From Kluyvera sichuanensis (GTDB lineage Bacteria; Pseudomonadota; Gammaproteobacteria; Enterobacterales; Enterobacteriaceae): DNA of 64,000 nucleotides. The stretch covers positions 26,915-90,914 of the forward strand of contig NZ_JABBJF010000022.1 of the NCBI RefSeq assembly GCF_014218705.1, read 5' to 3'. Shown here piece by piece: positions 23,234 through 31,761 of the stretch (position 1 is its first letter; the number at the start of each line of letters is the position of its first letter). A program made the position numbers and the translations under genes. A model generated the notes under the pieces. The model worked only from the letters and a program-made list of their open reading frames with translations, was not told the DNA's origin and searched no databases.

Positions 23234-23755
23234 ATGAACACTCAGACAAGAATCAAATTGAAAGGCCTCAAAATCTATACTGGCATGAGCCAGGAAACAG
23301 TCTGCTTTAACGCTACTGTCCTCTTCGACGGGCTGAGCATAGGTACAGCTGATAATGATGGGCATGGTGGCGAAACTCGCGTACTGTTCGAACCAGGAAA
23401 AAAAGAGCTGTTCCGCCAGGCCGAATCATATGCGAAGGGTCTTCTGCCAATCTGCCTTGGCGAACACAATGGCAAGCCATTTCTCATAGACTCAAACCTG
23501 ATTGAAGTAATCGACCAGCTTGTCAGTGACGAGGAGCGTAACCGGAAAACTAAATCAAGTTTCAAGAAGGTTTACCGCAAGAAAATCTGCGTCTTACGCG
23601 AAGGTAGACTTTGGACAGTGGGCTACAAAAGCCAGGCTCAATACGCTTCATACATCGCACAAATCAAAAAAGAACATGGCCCTGATATCGTTATCCTGGA
23701 CGATTTGGAACATGATGAAGCTTTCGAGCTGTACAGTAAGCACTTATACGCCTGA
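23234..23755 (+). CDS. hypothetical protein, 173 aa
   Basis: GCGGGGA lies upstream of ATG 23234. The first 100 residues are beta-rich with a Gly-His-Gly-Gly-Glu turn, followed by a very basic stretch (Arg-Lys-Thr-Lys-x4-Lys-Lys-x-Tyr-Arg-Lys-Lys) and an acidic end. No family is named with confidence. A gene for an 89-aa protein follows 46 bp later. Confidence 0.7.
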   Translation: MNTQTRIKLKGLKIYTGMSQETVCFNATVLFDGLSIGTADNDGHGGETRVLFEPGKKELFRQAESYAKGLLPICLGEHNGKPFLIDSNLIEVIDQLVSDEERNRKTKSSFKKVYRKKICVLREGRLWTVGYKSQAQYASYIAQIKKEHGPDIVILDDLEHDEAFELYSKHLYA

Positions 23756-23801
23756 CCATCAAGCGTGGTAGAATTGGATAATTCTAGCGCAGAGGATCAC
23801 T

Positions 23802-24071
23802 ATGAAAGTTAAAGAGCTTATCGCCCAGCTTCAGCTACACGACCCTGATGCTGTTGTCGTAATTGCCGGATTTGAAACCCAGAGTACTGGACTGGTTGCC
23901 GAGGCCGATACTATTAAAGAATGCGTGACAGTTCCTGTCCAAGCGGACAGCATGACGGGTGACCGTTCGTTGGCAAAGGAGGGTTCACCTTCTGTCTGGT
24001 TGGGATGGGGGAATGATTACCGCACGGAGTTCTTCGTTAGTGCCATCAACGACCCGGACGAATTAGCCTAA
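23802..24071 (+). CDS. hypothetical protein, 89 aa
   Basis: AGAGGA precedes the ATG. It starts Met-Lys-Val-Lys-Glu-Leu-Ile-Ala-Gln-Leu-Gln and then Asp-Pro-Asp-Ala-Val-Val-Val. The protein at 53408-53656 opens with a similar helix and Pro-Asp-Glu-Lys-Val-Leu-Val strand, so they may be distant relatives. Function unknown. Confidence 0.65.
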   Translation: MKVKELIAQLQLHDPDAVVVIAGFETQSTGLVAEADTIKECVTVPVQADSMTGDRSLAKEGSPSVWLGWGNDYRTEFFVSAINDPDELA

Positions 24072-24087
24072 CTATATCGAATACCCA

Positions 24088-24113
24088 AGAGCCTCTACTT
24101 CAGAGGCTTTTTT
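24088..24113 (+). terminator. intrinsic terminator before the partition locus
   Basis: AGCCTCT and AGAGGCT around a 5-nt loop, followed by six T residues. Confidence 0.85.
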
Positions 24114-24184
24114 ATTTGATGGGTCTTACGGGAAACCTTGTCATTCATTTACCAATAGTTGCAGGGCGTATCCTCCAGCGCTAA

Positions 24185-24545
24185 GTCACTTAACCCCCTT
24201 AATCGCCAGCCAGCATCTCCGGGTTCTGCCCGACCCGTGGATTACTTAACACCCTTAATCGCCAGTCAGCCTCTCCGGGTTCTGCCCGTACCGTGGGTCA
24301 CTTAACCCCCTTAATCGCCAGCCAGCCTCTCCGGTTTCTGCCCGTACAGTGGGTCACTTAACCCCCTTAATCGCCAGCCAGCCTCTCCGGTTTCTGCCCG
24401 TACCGTGGGTCACTTAACCCCCTTAATCGCCAGCCAGCATCTCCGGGTTCTGCCCGACCCGTGGGTTACTTAACCCCCTTAATCGCCAGTCAGTCTCTCC
24501 GGGTTCTGCCCGCCCCGTGGATTACTTAACCCCCTTAATCGCCAG
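24185..24545 (+). repeat. parS: partition centromere: seven 56-bp direct repeats
   Basis: Cores with CTTAACCCCCTTAATCGCC begin at 24188, 24244, 24300, 24356, 24412, 24468 and 24524, an exact 56-bp period. The 34 bp between cores are also conserved (CCAGCCTCTCCGGGTTCTGC type) and end in a variable GTACCGTGGGT. The array sits 180 bp upstream of parA. Iterated sites next to parAB are the usual centromere of low-copy plasmids. Seven copies in phase are expected to load several ParB dimers. The second core has one A replacing a C. Confidence 0.85.
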
Positions 24546-24663
24546 AAGAGAAAGATGATGTGTCATTGAACTGCATTTCGAGATCGCAAAATGAAGAAAA
24601 AACAAAATAGAATGTTAGCGTCTCAATCTGATTGCCGTTACAATTATACGCATAGAGCGTCAT

Positions 24664-24682
24664 TTTACGCATTATACGTAAA
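24664..24682. promoter_or_regulatory. candidate parA operator
   Basis: TTTACG-CATTATA-CGTAAA is a perfect 6-bp inverted repeat. It lies among repeated TATACGCATA words (24645-24695) just before parA. ParA of type Ia systems represses its own promoter through such sites. Confidence 0.5.
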
Positions 24683-24725
24683 GTATACGCATATGCGTTT
24701 AAATTCATAATTCAGGTTTGAGGGT

Positions 24726-25988
24726 ATGACGAGAATGAATCTAATAGATAAAATTGCCCTTGTCGGGCAACGCATGAAGTCCGAACAAATTTCATTGAAA
24801 GAATCGTTACTGGCTTCTTCCCGGGTATCTGTATCAGATGACAGTGTGGAGGGGGTAGATCGCCTTATCTATAACCACTGCCTGAATAAAAAAAATCTCT
24901 CCGACTTCTTTGGAAAATCTCGAGTTACCTTCAATAAAATTCTCGCTGATCTCGAAGAAAAAAGGCTGGTGGGTCAACCTATTTATCAGAACAAAAACCA
25001 CCTTTATACCCGCTGGGATGTCCAGAATATATTGGATGCCCTGGGTTATCCGCGCTATAGAGATTACTACCAGAGCCGAACAATCATTGTTCAGAATCAT
25101 AAAGGTGGGACAGGAAAAAGCACGACCTCAGTGGCTCTGGCTGTAGCAGCAGCACTTGATCTCCAGTTGAATGCCAGAGTTTTAGTAATTGAATGGGATC
25201 CGCAAGGCTCTATTGGTAGCGGTATGATTCAAAGCGTATCTGAAGACGACGTATTCCTGACTGCAATCGACGCAATCCTGGGCGTGTATGAAGAAGGTTC
25301 TGAATATAAAAAATACCTCGACATGGGTTACTCTGAGGCTGAAATCATTGAGAATATGCCGTTCTCAACCCATCTGCCAAATCTTGATGTAATTACTGCG
25401 TTCCCAACCGATGCGAGATTCAAAGATAAATACTGGCAGTGCAGTAAAGAAGAGCGCACTCAGTTGTTGCTACGATTCAAAGAAGTGATAATGCCAGTCC
25501 TGAAAGCTAAGTATGACCTTATTATCTTCGATACCCCTCCAGAAGACTCGCCAATTATCTGGGCCGCTGATGAGGCCGCTGACGGTATTCTTGTCGCAGT
25601 TTCTCCGCGAGAATACGACTATGCATCCACAACTGATTTTATGCTGACGATCAGTGAGCGATTCCGTCAGTCTCCCAATAAAGGTGAAAATATTAAATGG
25701 TTTAAAGTACTGGCCGTTAACGTCGATGATAAAAGCCCATACGAAAAAATAGTCCTCGATAAGTTAATTCGAACCGTTCAAGACCTGTTTATGGCAACCA
25801 ATATCAAAAACTCTGAAGCATTCAAAGCAGCTGCGTCACGGGGTAGGTCGGTTCTCGATATTAAGAAATCTGAAGAGTTATGTTCACCAAAGCAGCTGGA
25901 TATTGCCGAAGAATCCGTAATGTCCGTATATCAACAGTTTATTAATGAGATAAAGAGTTTTTCAGCGAAGGAAGGAGTTAACGCATGA
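24726..25988 (+). CDS. parA: type Ia partition ATPase ParA
   Basis: A 420-aa protein. The N-terminal 110 residues form the HTH domain typical of P1/F-type ParA (SopA). The deviant Walker A is Lys-Gly-Gly-Thr-Gly-Lys-Ser-Thr near residues 126-133, followed by Val-Ile-Glu-Trp-Asp-Pro-Gln-Gly (Walker A') and Ile-Ile-Phe-Asp-Thr-Pro-Pro (Walker B). It binds the nucleoid, drives plasmid segregation and should repress its own promoter. ATG 24726 is very close to AGGG; ATG 24735 is a possible start. It overlaps parB by 4 bp. Confidence 0.92.
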   Translation: MTRMNLIDKIALVGQRMKSEQISLKESLLASSRVSVSDDSVEGVDRLIYNHCLNKKNLSDFFGKSRVTFNKILADLEEKRLVGQPIYQNKNHLYTRWDVQNILDALGYPRYRDYYQSRTIIVQNHKGGTGKSTTSVALAVAAALDLQLNARVLVIEWDPQGSIGSGMIQSVSEDDVFLTAIDAILGVYEEGSEYKKYLDMGYSEAEIIENMPFSTHLPNLDVITAFPTDARFKDKYWQCSKEERTQLLLRFKEVIMPVLKAKYDLIIFDTPPEDSPIIWAADEAADGILVAVSPREYDYASTTDFMLTISERFRQSPNKGENIKWFKVLAVNVDDKSPYEKIVLDKLIRTVQDLFMATNIKNSEAFKAAASRGRSVLDIKKSEELCSPKQLDIAEESVMSVYQQFINEIKSFSAKEGVNA

Positions 25989-26989
25989 GTGATGAACAGC
26001 ATATCGGAAACGATAAATCGCGTTATCTAAATACGCCAAAGCGAACCGATGTAGGCCACCGTTCCGGGTTAGCTAACCTTAAGAGTCCCCCTCGCATTAA
26101 GAAACTCTTTACCCTTCATAACGGGCGAAAACTTGAAGCTGAGCACGTCACTGTAGCAGCTGAAAATGTCGCTACTGAGACCGCCGTTCACCCAATGAAC
26201 CCGCGAAATCAGGAAGCGCTTACCACAAACGCAGTACGAGATATCCTGCAACAAATTGAGTCAAGGGGTGTTGATACTGAAGGTGTTGCCGTTAAACGTG
26301 ATGGCGTGTACCTGCTTATTGAAGGTAGCCGCAGACGTTTTTGCTGTATTGCGGCTCAAAAAGATCTGCCTTTATGGGTGCTACCAGATGATCTATCAGC
26401 TGAGGACATCAAGGCGATTATTACCGCTGCACAAACATCACGCCGATTCTCATACCGAGAGGTTGGGCTTCAGTATCTGGAACTAATGCAGGAAAAAGGA
26501 TTCACCAAAAATGAAGAGCTTGCCCTCTTTCTTGGCATAAGCCATGTGTCAGTCTTTAAACGTATTCAGGCGGCGCGTATTGACGGTTCGTTGATAGCTC
26601 TGTTCCCGGATTATGAAGGTATACCAAACTCCTTCTACAGCCGGTTGTCCAAACTTCAGAAATACGTAGAGAGCAACCTTTTCATTCTTGCAGATGTAGT
26701 TGATAGGGTGAAAGAAGAAATTGCTAATCTGGACATCAGTGACATCCCGGAAGCGCAGAAAATTGTCATGGCGCAGATCACAAAGGCGGTTGAATTACTC
26801 GATCAAAAGCCACCTGCAAAAAGTTGGGAAACCCGTGATCTGGCTAATTTTGCTAATAAGGACAAATACGCCCGTATCAGCAAAAATGCATCGGGCCGTA
26901 AAGTTCGCTTTGAATTTAACCGAATGAGTACCGAGCTCATGGCAGAAATTGAAGCATTTATTACGGATAAACTGAGTAGCGAAAAATAA
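25985..26989 (+). CDS. parB: partition protein ParB
   Basis: A 334-aa protein with Leu-Ile-Glu-Gly-Ser-Arg-Arg-Arg near residue 112, the arginine-rich CTP-binding motif of the ParB N-terminal domain. A central HTH follows (Leu-Ala-Leu-Phe-Leu-Gly-Ile-Ser-His-Val-Ser). The C-terminal 60 residues are basic and probably dimerise or bind DNA. It should bind the 56-bp repeats at 24185-24545. The start overlaps the parA stop (ATGA) and a strong terminator follows. Confidence 0.92.
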   Translation: MSDEQHIGNDKSRYLNTPKRTDVGHRSGLANLKSPPRIKKLFTLHNGRKLEAEHVTVAAENVATETAVHPMNPRNQEALTTNAVRDILQQIESRGVDTEGVAVKRDGVYLLIEGSRRRFCCIAAQKDLPLWVLPDDLSAEDIKAIITAAQTSRRFSYREVGLQYLELMQEKGFTKNEELALFLGISHVSVFKRIQAARIDGSLIALFPDYEGIPNSFYSRLSKLQKYVESNLFILADVVDRVKEEIANLDISDIPEAQKIVMAQITKAVELLDQKPPAKSWETRDLANFANKDKYARISKNASGRKVRFEFNRMSTELMAEIEAFITDKLSSEK

Positions 26990-27013
26990 CAATTCGCCAT
27001 TGCTTGATTATCG

Positions 27014-27043
27014 AAACTGCACCTCCTGGTGCAGTTTTTTTTT
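27014..27043 (+). terminator. intrinsic terminator of parAB
   Basis: AAACTGCACC and GGTGCAGTTT form a 10-bp stem around TCCT, followed by a T-run to 27043. Confidence 0.9.
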
Positions 27044-27056
27044 GGCCGCAAACCTA

Positions 27057-27085
27057 TTCGTCAGGAGGAGACACCGGTTGATAAT
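27057..27085 (+). promoter_or_regulatory. shared-type promoter
   Basis: TTCGTC (27057-27062), AGGAG, 17-bp spacer, GATAAT (27080-27085). It drives the AAA+ ATPase operon. Confidence 0.65.
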
Positions 27086-27112
27086 AGGAAAAAAACAGCT
27101 CATGAGGTGGCT

Positions 27113-27514
27113 ATGCTTTCGGAAAAAATTGTAACCCTGTTTTCAAATGACGCATTAAAGCGTTTCACGATTCTTGAGGCTTACGCCGAGCTAAAACGTC
27201 AGGGTACTTTTAGCGTTTTCCTTTCGTTCATCGATCCTCGTACTGATTGTCTCGTAGAGGGTAACTTTCAATTCTACCCGAACCCCGTTAAGACCTACTC
27301 AAACATGGGAGTATGCTATCTCACTGAACATCTTGGGCTAACGTTAAAAATCCCAAGCTCTATGGAATGGTGGGCTACACATGAAAAGTCAACATTTCAT
27401 AACCAAGACATCACCTATCTGAAGGAGGGTGAATACGTAAAGGCAACCATTAAACTGGAAATAGGCTCGCGGATCAGAGTTCCTAATGCGTTCGAAGTTG
27501 CCCCTTCCATGTGA
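27113..27514 (+). CDS. hypothetical protein upstream of AAA+ ATPase, 133 aa
   Basis: GAGGTGG lies 2 nt before ATG 27113; an earlier in-frame start would lie in the promoter. The protein begins with a helical stretch (Glu-Lys-Ile-Val-Thr-Leu-Phe) and continues beta-rich with many aromatic residues. The ATPase gene starts 40 bp later, so they probably form one operon and may form one complex. No family was recognised. Confidence 0.7.
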   Translation: MLSEKIVTLFSNDALKRFTILEAYAELKRQGTFSVFLSFIDPRTDCLVEGNFQFYPNPVKTYSNMGVCYLTEHLGLTLKIPSSMEWWATHEKSTFHNQDITYLKEGEYVKATIKLEIGSRIRVPNAFEVAPSM

Positions 27515-27554
27515 ACTTAAGGCATATCAAAGTAAATTACTGACGAGGACGGCT

Positions 27555-29186
27555 ATGGCACTCACGATAAAAACAGAAACACTAAAAGCTACCACAAGCC
27601 CAACATTTGAGGCTTTACGTAATCGTTATAGCCACCGTAGTTCTGACGATGAGATTGCCGTCGATCCGCTATGTTTATCTCGGGATGATCTGAATGAACT
27701 TTTACAGGCATGTCGTGGTGATGGAGAGTCAAAAAATCGACGAGCTCTTGAATCGATCATCACTGCACTGGAAGGTGATTTCGATAAGCCTGTGAGCAGT
27801 TTTCCGGCATTCGGTCGTGTGTTACTACAGTATCTGAAGTCAAATCGAATTGATGGCTGGATATACCGACGCGGTCATGACGGCAACCTGTACCCCGGTC
27901 TTGTTACAGCAATAAAAGAAGTAAAATCAGAAAAAAACTCTGACCGTCCCCCATCACTATTGTTACAAATCAGCTGGTATGGGTTCGGCGAATATTCGCA
28001 CTCCAAAAAGGTTTACGGAACCCAGCTTACCGCCCTGAATTTCGAGCCTAATGAGGTGGCGCGGCGCAGTGTCGCTAAGACACTGGCCGACCGTGATATC
28101 TACCATGAAACGCATGAGCTGAAACAAGAGTACCTGGAACAACTAACGCGGTTTAAGGAAGTGGTCGACGGGCAATTTGGCAATCAGTTTAAAGCAACCG
28201 GCAGGGCTGTCAGAATGGAATCGTATAGCTACAGCGACCGGAATCTGGAAATAGCAGGGCATAAACTGATACACGATTTGCCTGATAGTGAGTGCGATGC
28301 CTACGGTGCAGAAGTGGAGTCGCCTCTTTTTGAAGATGACCAGTTTGGCCTTTTACCCGAAATTCCTGTGCAGCGTTATTTTGATCTCTCGCTGCAAGAC
28401 TTTATCTGGATACATGCCAATAACGTAGAACCATACAAGTATGATAAAGAACTGCCAAAAAAGATGGTTTTGCCGGAAGACCACCGTGATTTACTCGATA
28501 TACTGACCACGGATATCAGCGCTTTCACCAGCGATATTGTTGAAGGGAAAAGCGCGGGTAACATCATCATGTGCGTGGGCTCACCCGGACTTGGGAAGAC
28601 ATTAACTGCTGAAGTGTATGCAGAGGTCATTGAACGGCCCCTGTACTCAATTCATGCTGGCGCACTGGGAACCAACGCCGATGACATTGAGAAAAATCTG
28701 CGGACGATTCTGACCCGGGCTAAACGCTGGAACTGTGTCCTGCTTCTGGACGAAGCCGATGTGTTTGTCATGCAGCGTGGAGCATCACTGACTCAAAATG
28801 CCATCGTTGCGGAGTTCCTCCGTACACTGGAGTATTTCGATGGGTTGATGTTCATGACAAGCAACCGGGGTAGTGACATCGATGAGGCTATCATACCAAG
28901 ATGCGCTGCAATCATTCACTATGATGTGCCGGAGAAATCAGATGCCCAAAAGATCTGGAAGATTATGGGTGAGAACTTTGGCGTGAACATTCCTGATGAA
29001 CTGGTCAGATCACTTGTAAACACTTACCCAGAACTTCCACCACGTGACATCAAGATGTTGCTACGGCTCACGTTGCGAATGAGCGTGAAAGAGCAGGGGA
29101 GTGGTAGCATCCCGACACTGGATATTGTGCGGAAATGCGCGATGTTTCGTGGGATAGAACGAAAGGGAAAAGAAAAAGCCCTGTGA
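27555..29186 (+). CDS. AAA+ ATPase, 543 aa
   Basis: The N-terminal 300 residues are an unknown domain. The AAA+ module follows, with Walker A Gly-Ser-Pro-Gly-Leu-Gly-Lys-Thr near 342-349 and Walker B Val-Leu-Leu-Leu-Asp-Glu-Ala-Asp near 395-402. A sensor-1-like Thr-Ser-Asn-Arg and an arginine-finger candidate in Ala-Ile-Ile-Pro-Arg-Cys come next, then a C-terminal lid. The pattern resembles classic AAA remodelling ATPases, not ABC or STAND proteins. Its client is unknown; the small upstream protein is the natural candidate. GAGGA is the ribosome site and a GC-rich hairpin follows the stop. Confidence 0.8.
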   Translation: MALTIKTETLKATTSPTFEALRNRYSHRSSDDEIAVDPLCLSRDDLNELLQACRGDGESKNRRALESIITALEGDFDKPVSSFPAFGRVLLQYLKSNRIDGWIYRRGHDGNLYPGLVTAIKEVKSEKNSDRPPSLLLQISWYGFGEYSHSKKVYGTQLTALNFEPNEVARRSVAKTLADRDIYHETHELKQEYLEQLTRFKEVVDGQFGNQFKATGRAVRMESYSYSDRNLEIAGHKLIHDLPDSECDAYGAEVESPLFEDDQFGLLPEIPVQRYFDLSLQDFIWIHANNVEPYKYDKELPKKMVLPEDHRDLLDILTTDISAFTSDIVEGKSAGNIIMCVGSPGLGKTLTAEVYAEVIERPLYSIHAGALGTNADDIEKNLRTILTRAKRWNCVLLLDEADVFVMQRGASLTQNAIVAEFLRTLEYFDGLMFMTSNRGSDIDEAIIPRCAAIIHYDVPEKSDAQKIWKIMGENFGVNIPDELVRSLVNTYPELPPRDIKMLLRLTLRMSVKEQGSGSIPTLDIVRKCAMFRGIERKGKEKAL

Positions 29187-29191
29187 TAACG

Positions 29192-29211
29192 ATGCCGGGT
29201 TCGCCCGGCAT
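29192..29211 (+). terminator. hairpin behind the AAA+ gene
   Basis: ATGCCGGG and CCCGGCAT around TTCG form a very stable tetraloop hairpin. A T-run is missing, so it may stabilise the mRNA end or act as a weak terminator. Confidence 0.55.
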
Positions 29212-29323
29212 ACAACCTGCTGGCCCAGCCCAAAGCAATCCGAGTTCTTCAGCAAAAGCAGCAGCGTGTCGGAAATAACTGTGTTATAACAATTCAGGTG
29301 ATCATGATGAGAAGTTGATAACA

Positions 29324-29548
29324 ATGTTTAAGCTAAGTCCCATAAGAAAAAAAACAAACAAGCTGCATAAACTCCTTAATAACGGCTATCGTTTCGTAAT
29401 CATGCATGAAGATGAAATTATTGAACCCTTCCGCTACGAAATAGAAGCCAGACGAAAACTATTCTTTGGCAGAAAACTCCTTTCTATTTCCGACCTCATC
29501 GACTCAATAAACGATAGTGTAAAAACCCAAGCAAAACGCGCCCCTTAA
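29324..29548 (+). CDS. basic small hypothetical protein, 74 aa
   Basis: ATG 29324 is chosen; an in-frame TTG at 29315 is less likely. It is Lys/Arg-rich at both ends, with an acidic patch (His-Glu-Asp-Glu-Ile-Ile-Glu) in the centre. The DNA is AT-rich. Function unknown. Confidence 0.55.
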   Translation: MFKLSPIRKKTNKLHKLLNNGYRFVIMHEDEIIEPFRYEIEARRKLFFGRKLLSISDLIDSINDSVKTQAKRAP

Positions 29549-29551
29549 CTA

Positions 29552-29580
29552 TTCGTCACCTGAATAACTCCAGCTATGAT
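29552..29580 (+). promoter_or_regulatory. shared-type promoter
   Basis: TTCGTC (29552-29557), ACCTG, 17-bp spacer, TATGAT (29575-29580). It begins 4 bp after the preceding stop. Confidence 0.7.
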
Positions 29581-29612
29581 AAACATTATTATCAAGCTTA
29601 AAGGTGATACTT

Positions 29613-29786
29613 ATGAAACCGTTTGGGATTTTCTATTCAGTAGAAGGCTGCACTTGTTCACTGTGCCGCTCGCGTGGCTATCGTAAAAACAATGCATACG
29701 ATAGATCTCTTCGTGTAAGCAAACACCGCGCCCGTCAGCAGGCCAAGCGTGAAATCCGCTCCGCCGTATTCAGCATCGACAATTAA
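29613..29786 (+). CDS. basic small protein, 57 aa
   Basis: AAAGGTGA lies 5 nt before the ATG. The protein carries Cys-Thr-Cys-Ser-Leu-Cys near residue 13 and is strongly basic after that, with Arg-Lys-Asn and Lys-His-Arg-Ala-Arg-Gln-Gln-Ala-Lys-Arg. It could bind RNA or DNA. Function unknown. Confidence 0.6.
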   Translation: MKPFGIFYSVEGCTCSLCRSRGYRKNNAYDRSLRVSKHRARQQAKREIRSAVFSIDN

Positions 29787-29827
29787 GAAAGGTTGATGAT
29801 AAATAAGAAGAATAACGAGGATAACAA

Positions 29828-30145
29828 ATGACTGATGAAAACCAAATAAAGGTGCTGTTTTGCATTCTGCGTCGTCGATTCGTGGATTATGTCCCTGAGT
29901 TTGAAAACTGTGTAGAAGAACGGGAAGTCATCAATGAAACGCCGAAGGGTTACCGTATGTCCGTCTCCTACGGCACATCAGTTTACCTGCACGCGGATTA
30001 TGAGTTTTTCGAATCACGTCAGGCAGCGTATCAATGGTGCGCCCGCCGTGTGACCGCTAGCATTGAGAAGATGAAACAAAAAATGCAGGCGGCAGAAGCA
30101 ACAAAAATAAAACTGATAGAAGCATCCGGGAACTGTGGCGAATAA
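29828..30145 (+). CDS. hypothetical protein, 105 aa
   Basis: It starts 41 bp after the previous stop and overlaps the metallopeptidase gene by 11 bp. It has an aromatic-rich, beta-like N-terminal two thirds and a charged helix at the end (Lys-Met-Lys-Gln-Lys-Met). The overlap suggests co-translation with the peptidase. Family not recognised. Confidence 0.65.
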   Translation: MTDENQIKVLFCILRRRFVDYVPEFENCVEEREVINETPKGYRMSVSYGTSVYLHADYEFFESRQAAYQWCARRVTASIEKMKQKMQAAEATKIKLIEASGNCGE

Positions 30146-30896
30146 GATGACACCACGTCAAATTATCCTCTCACATATTACAGCTGAGAAAGCACTCCCA
30201 CGAGGAACGCTGATCTGGTTATTCTACGAGAATGCCGATGATTTAATCAGCCTGAATGAAGTGGGCGATAATCTTGAAAGGTGGCATCAACGAGTTGGGT
30301 CGCCTGAAGAAATTCAGGTGATACTGGATATGCCTGATGACGATTCAGAAGTCTGGCTATTCAGCCCAACAAAATTATTCTCCCCACGGGTAAAAACCCC
30401 CGTTCTGACAGCCAGAGATAGGGCAGTTGCTCGCTATGGCGTTTCTCGCGTTATGACGGCGGAGAAAGTTGTTTTTCTGTATTCAGGGTATCTTCTGCAC
30501 CTCTATAGACAGGCATATGGTTTCACCGGCCCTGCGCCTGAAGTTCGGGTCAACTGGAGTGCCAAACATTCATGGGGCGGCAGGAGCTCAATCACTATTT
30601 CACCATCGTCCATTTATCCTGACAGTGATACACCGCGCTATCGCTACCATGAGTACGCACATATAGAGCAGCGTAAGGACATCGGAGCATTTTATTCAAT
30701 CAATCAACTGGATCATATCAAAGGCGTAGTGGCACATGAGCTTGCGCACTTTTGCCAGCGCCACACTGGAAAAGATAATTTTAAATTTGGTTTTCCGGTA
30801 CTCCCTGAAAAAGATTTCAGAACGGCTCATGGTGATGGGTGGCAGTTCTTGTATGCATTTTTCAGAACAGAATTAAATAAAAGAATTCAGCGATAA
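30135..30896 (+). CDS. SprT-like zinc metallopeptidase, 253 aa
   Basis: The C-terminal part has Val-Ala-His-Glu-Leu-Ala-His-Phe-Cys-Gln-Arg-His. This is an HExxH zinc site at residues 201-205 with a third His at 210. It is followed by Ala-His-Gly-Asp-Gly-Trp near 235, the layout of SprT/Spartan-like peptidases. The family includes enzymes that cut DNA-protein crosslinks, as well as many uncharacterised phage and plasmid members. The N-terminal 110 residues are unassigned. The GTG start at 30135 follows GGGA at a good distance; ATG 30147 is an alternative. Confidence 0.75.
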   Translation: MANKMTPRQIILSHITAEKALPRGTLIWLFYENADDLISLNEVGDNLERWHQRVGSPEEIQVILDMPDDDSEVWLFSPTKLFSPRVKTPVLTARDRAVARYGVSRVMTAEKVVFLYSGYLLHLYRQAYGFTGPAPEVRVNWSAKHSWGGRSSITISPSSIYPDSDTPRYRYHEYAHIEQRKDIGAFYSINQLDHIKGVVAHELAHFCQRHTGKDNFKFGFPVLPEKDFRTAHGDGWQFLYAFFRTELNKRIQR

Positions 30897-30916
30897 CCCA
30901 AAAAAAGGCATAACCA

Positions 30917-31603
30917 ATGTACCTTCTTTCCATTTTATTATTTACATTTGTTTATCTGTTATCCTTTAATTCTGTTATAGAGGAAAATAGAGACCGCTAT
31001 TCCATACAGACTTTTGCAATAGTGATGATCACGATATTCCTGATATCAATGCCAGTAACAACAACTTTTGTGTCGTTGATGCTTGAAGAAAACCAGAGAG
31101 AGCATCGTGATTTGATTTCCTTCCTGCAAATCAATTCCGTTTGGTTCGCAGGAGCCGGGGGGCTGGTGGCTATCTTCTTGTCAGCCCTGACAATGGTTCG
31201 CCTGAAGCAAAAACGTATCCGTCACAAAACATCGAACCTTAACCTCATCGTTGTGGGCCTTTTCGCGGGCGTAGTCTCTTTTGCCAGCGCGTATAAGCAT
31301 CTAGCTTTCTTCAGTGGGGATGATGCGGGAGTGTTTTTATATGAGGCTATACCAGCCATCGATGACATCGACTGTAACGCGCCAATACTCCTGGTGAAAT
31401 GGGAACCTGACTCAAAGAAGCCAACTGCATGGCGATGCCCTACGGGCGTTGCATTCAATATCAATAGTCCTACTCCATTCCTACCTTGGGGTTCATATGA
31501 GGAAGGGGAGAGTTCAAAACTAAATGAAGTGATGACAATTTTGATGAAAAATGCGGTCAAAATCGAAAAACGTCGCCATCTTGATGTCATCATTACGAGC
31601 TAA
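30917..31603 (+). CDS. multi-pass membrane protein, 228 aa
   Basis: TM segments are visible near residues 3-17, 30-53, 75-92 and 108-124. A soluble C-terminal domain of about 100 residues has three cysteines, probably periplasmic. The gene follows the SprT-like gene by 20 bp, with an AAAAAGG ribosome site. A strong terminator ends the unit. Function unknown. Confidence 0.7.
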   Translation: MYLLSILLFTFVYLLSFNSVIEENRDRYSIQTFAIVMITIFLISMPVTTTFVSLMLEENQREHRDLISFLQINSVWFAGAGGLVAIFLSALTMVRLKQKRIRHKTSNLNLIVVGLFAGVVSFASAYKHLAFFSGDDAGVFLYEAIPAIDDIDCNAPILLVKWEPDSKKPTAWRCPTGVAFNINSPTPFLPWGSYEEGESSKLNEVMTILMKNAVKIEKRRHLDVIITS

Positions 31604-31604
31604 G

Positions 31605-31636
31605 GCCTTGTAATCACTGGATTACAGGGCTTTTTT
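31605..31636 (+). terminator. intrinsic terminator
   Basis: GCCTTGTAATC and GATTACAGGGC form an 11-bp stem (one G-T pair) around ACTG, followed by six T residues. Confidence 0.9.
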
Positions 31637-31677
31637 ATGTACCCGAAAAAAAAGAGACATTTTGTCCCCAAATACGC

Positions 31678-31706
31678 TTCGTCACCTGTTTGGTGTGTGT
31701 TTAACT
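31678..31706 (+). promoter_or_regulatory. shared-type promoter
   Basis: TTCGTC (31678-31683), ACCTG, 17-bp spacer, TTAACT (31701-31706). It drives the ParB-like gene at 31762. Confidence 0.75.
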
Positions 31707-31761
31707 GGATTTACAGCAAGCAACGAACCTCGCGACACAATAACTAAAGCGGAGAAACACC

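Noticed and set aside
24185..24545. Regular repeat array that looks like CRISPR
   Set aside because: The stretches between cores are as conserved as the cores, the period is an exact 56 bp, no cas genes are present, and parA follows. It is a partition array.
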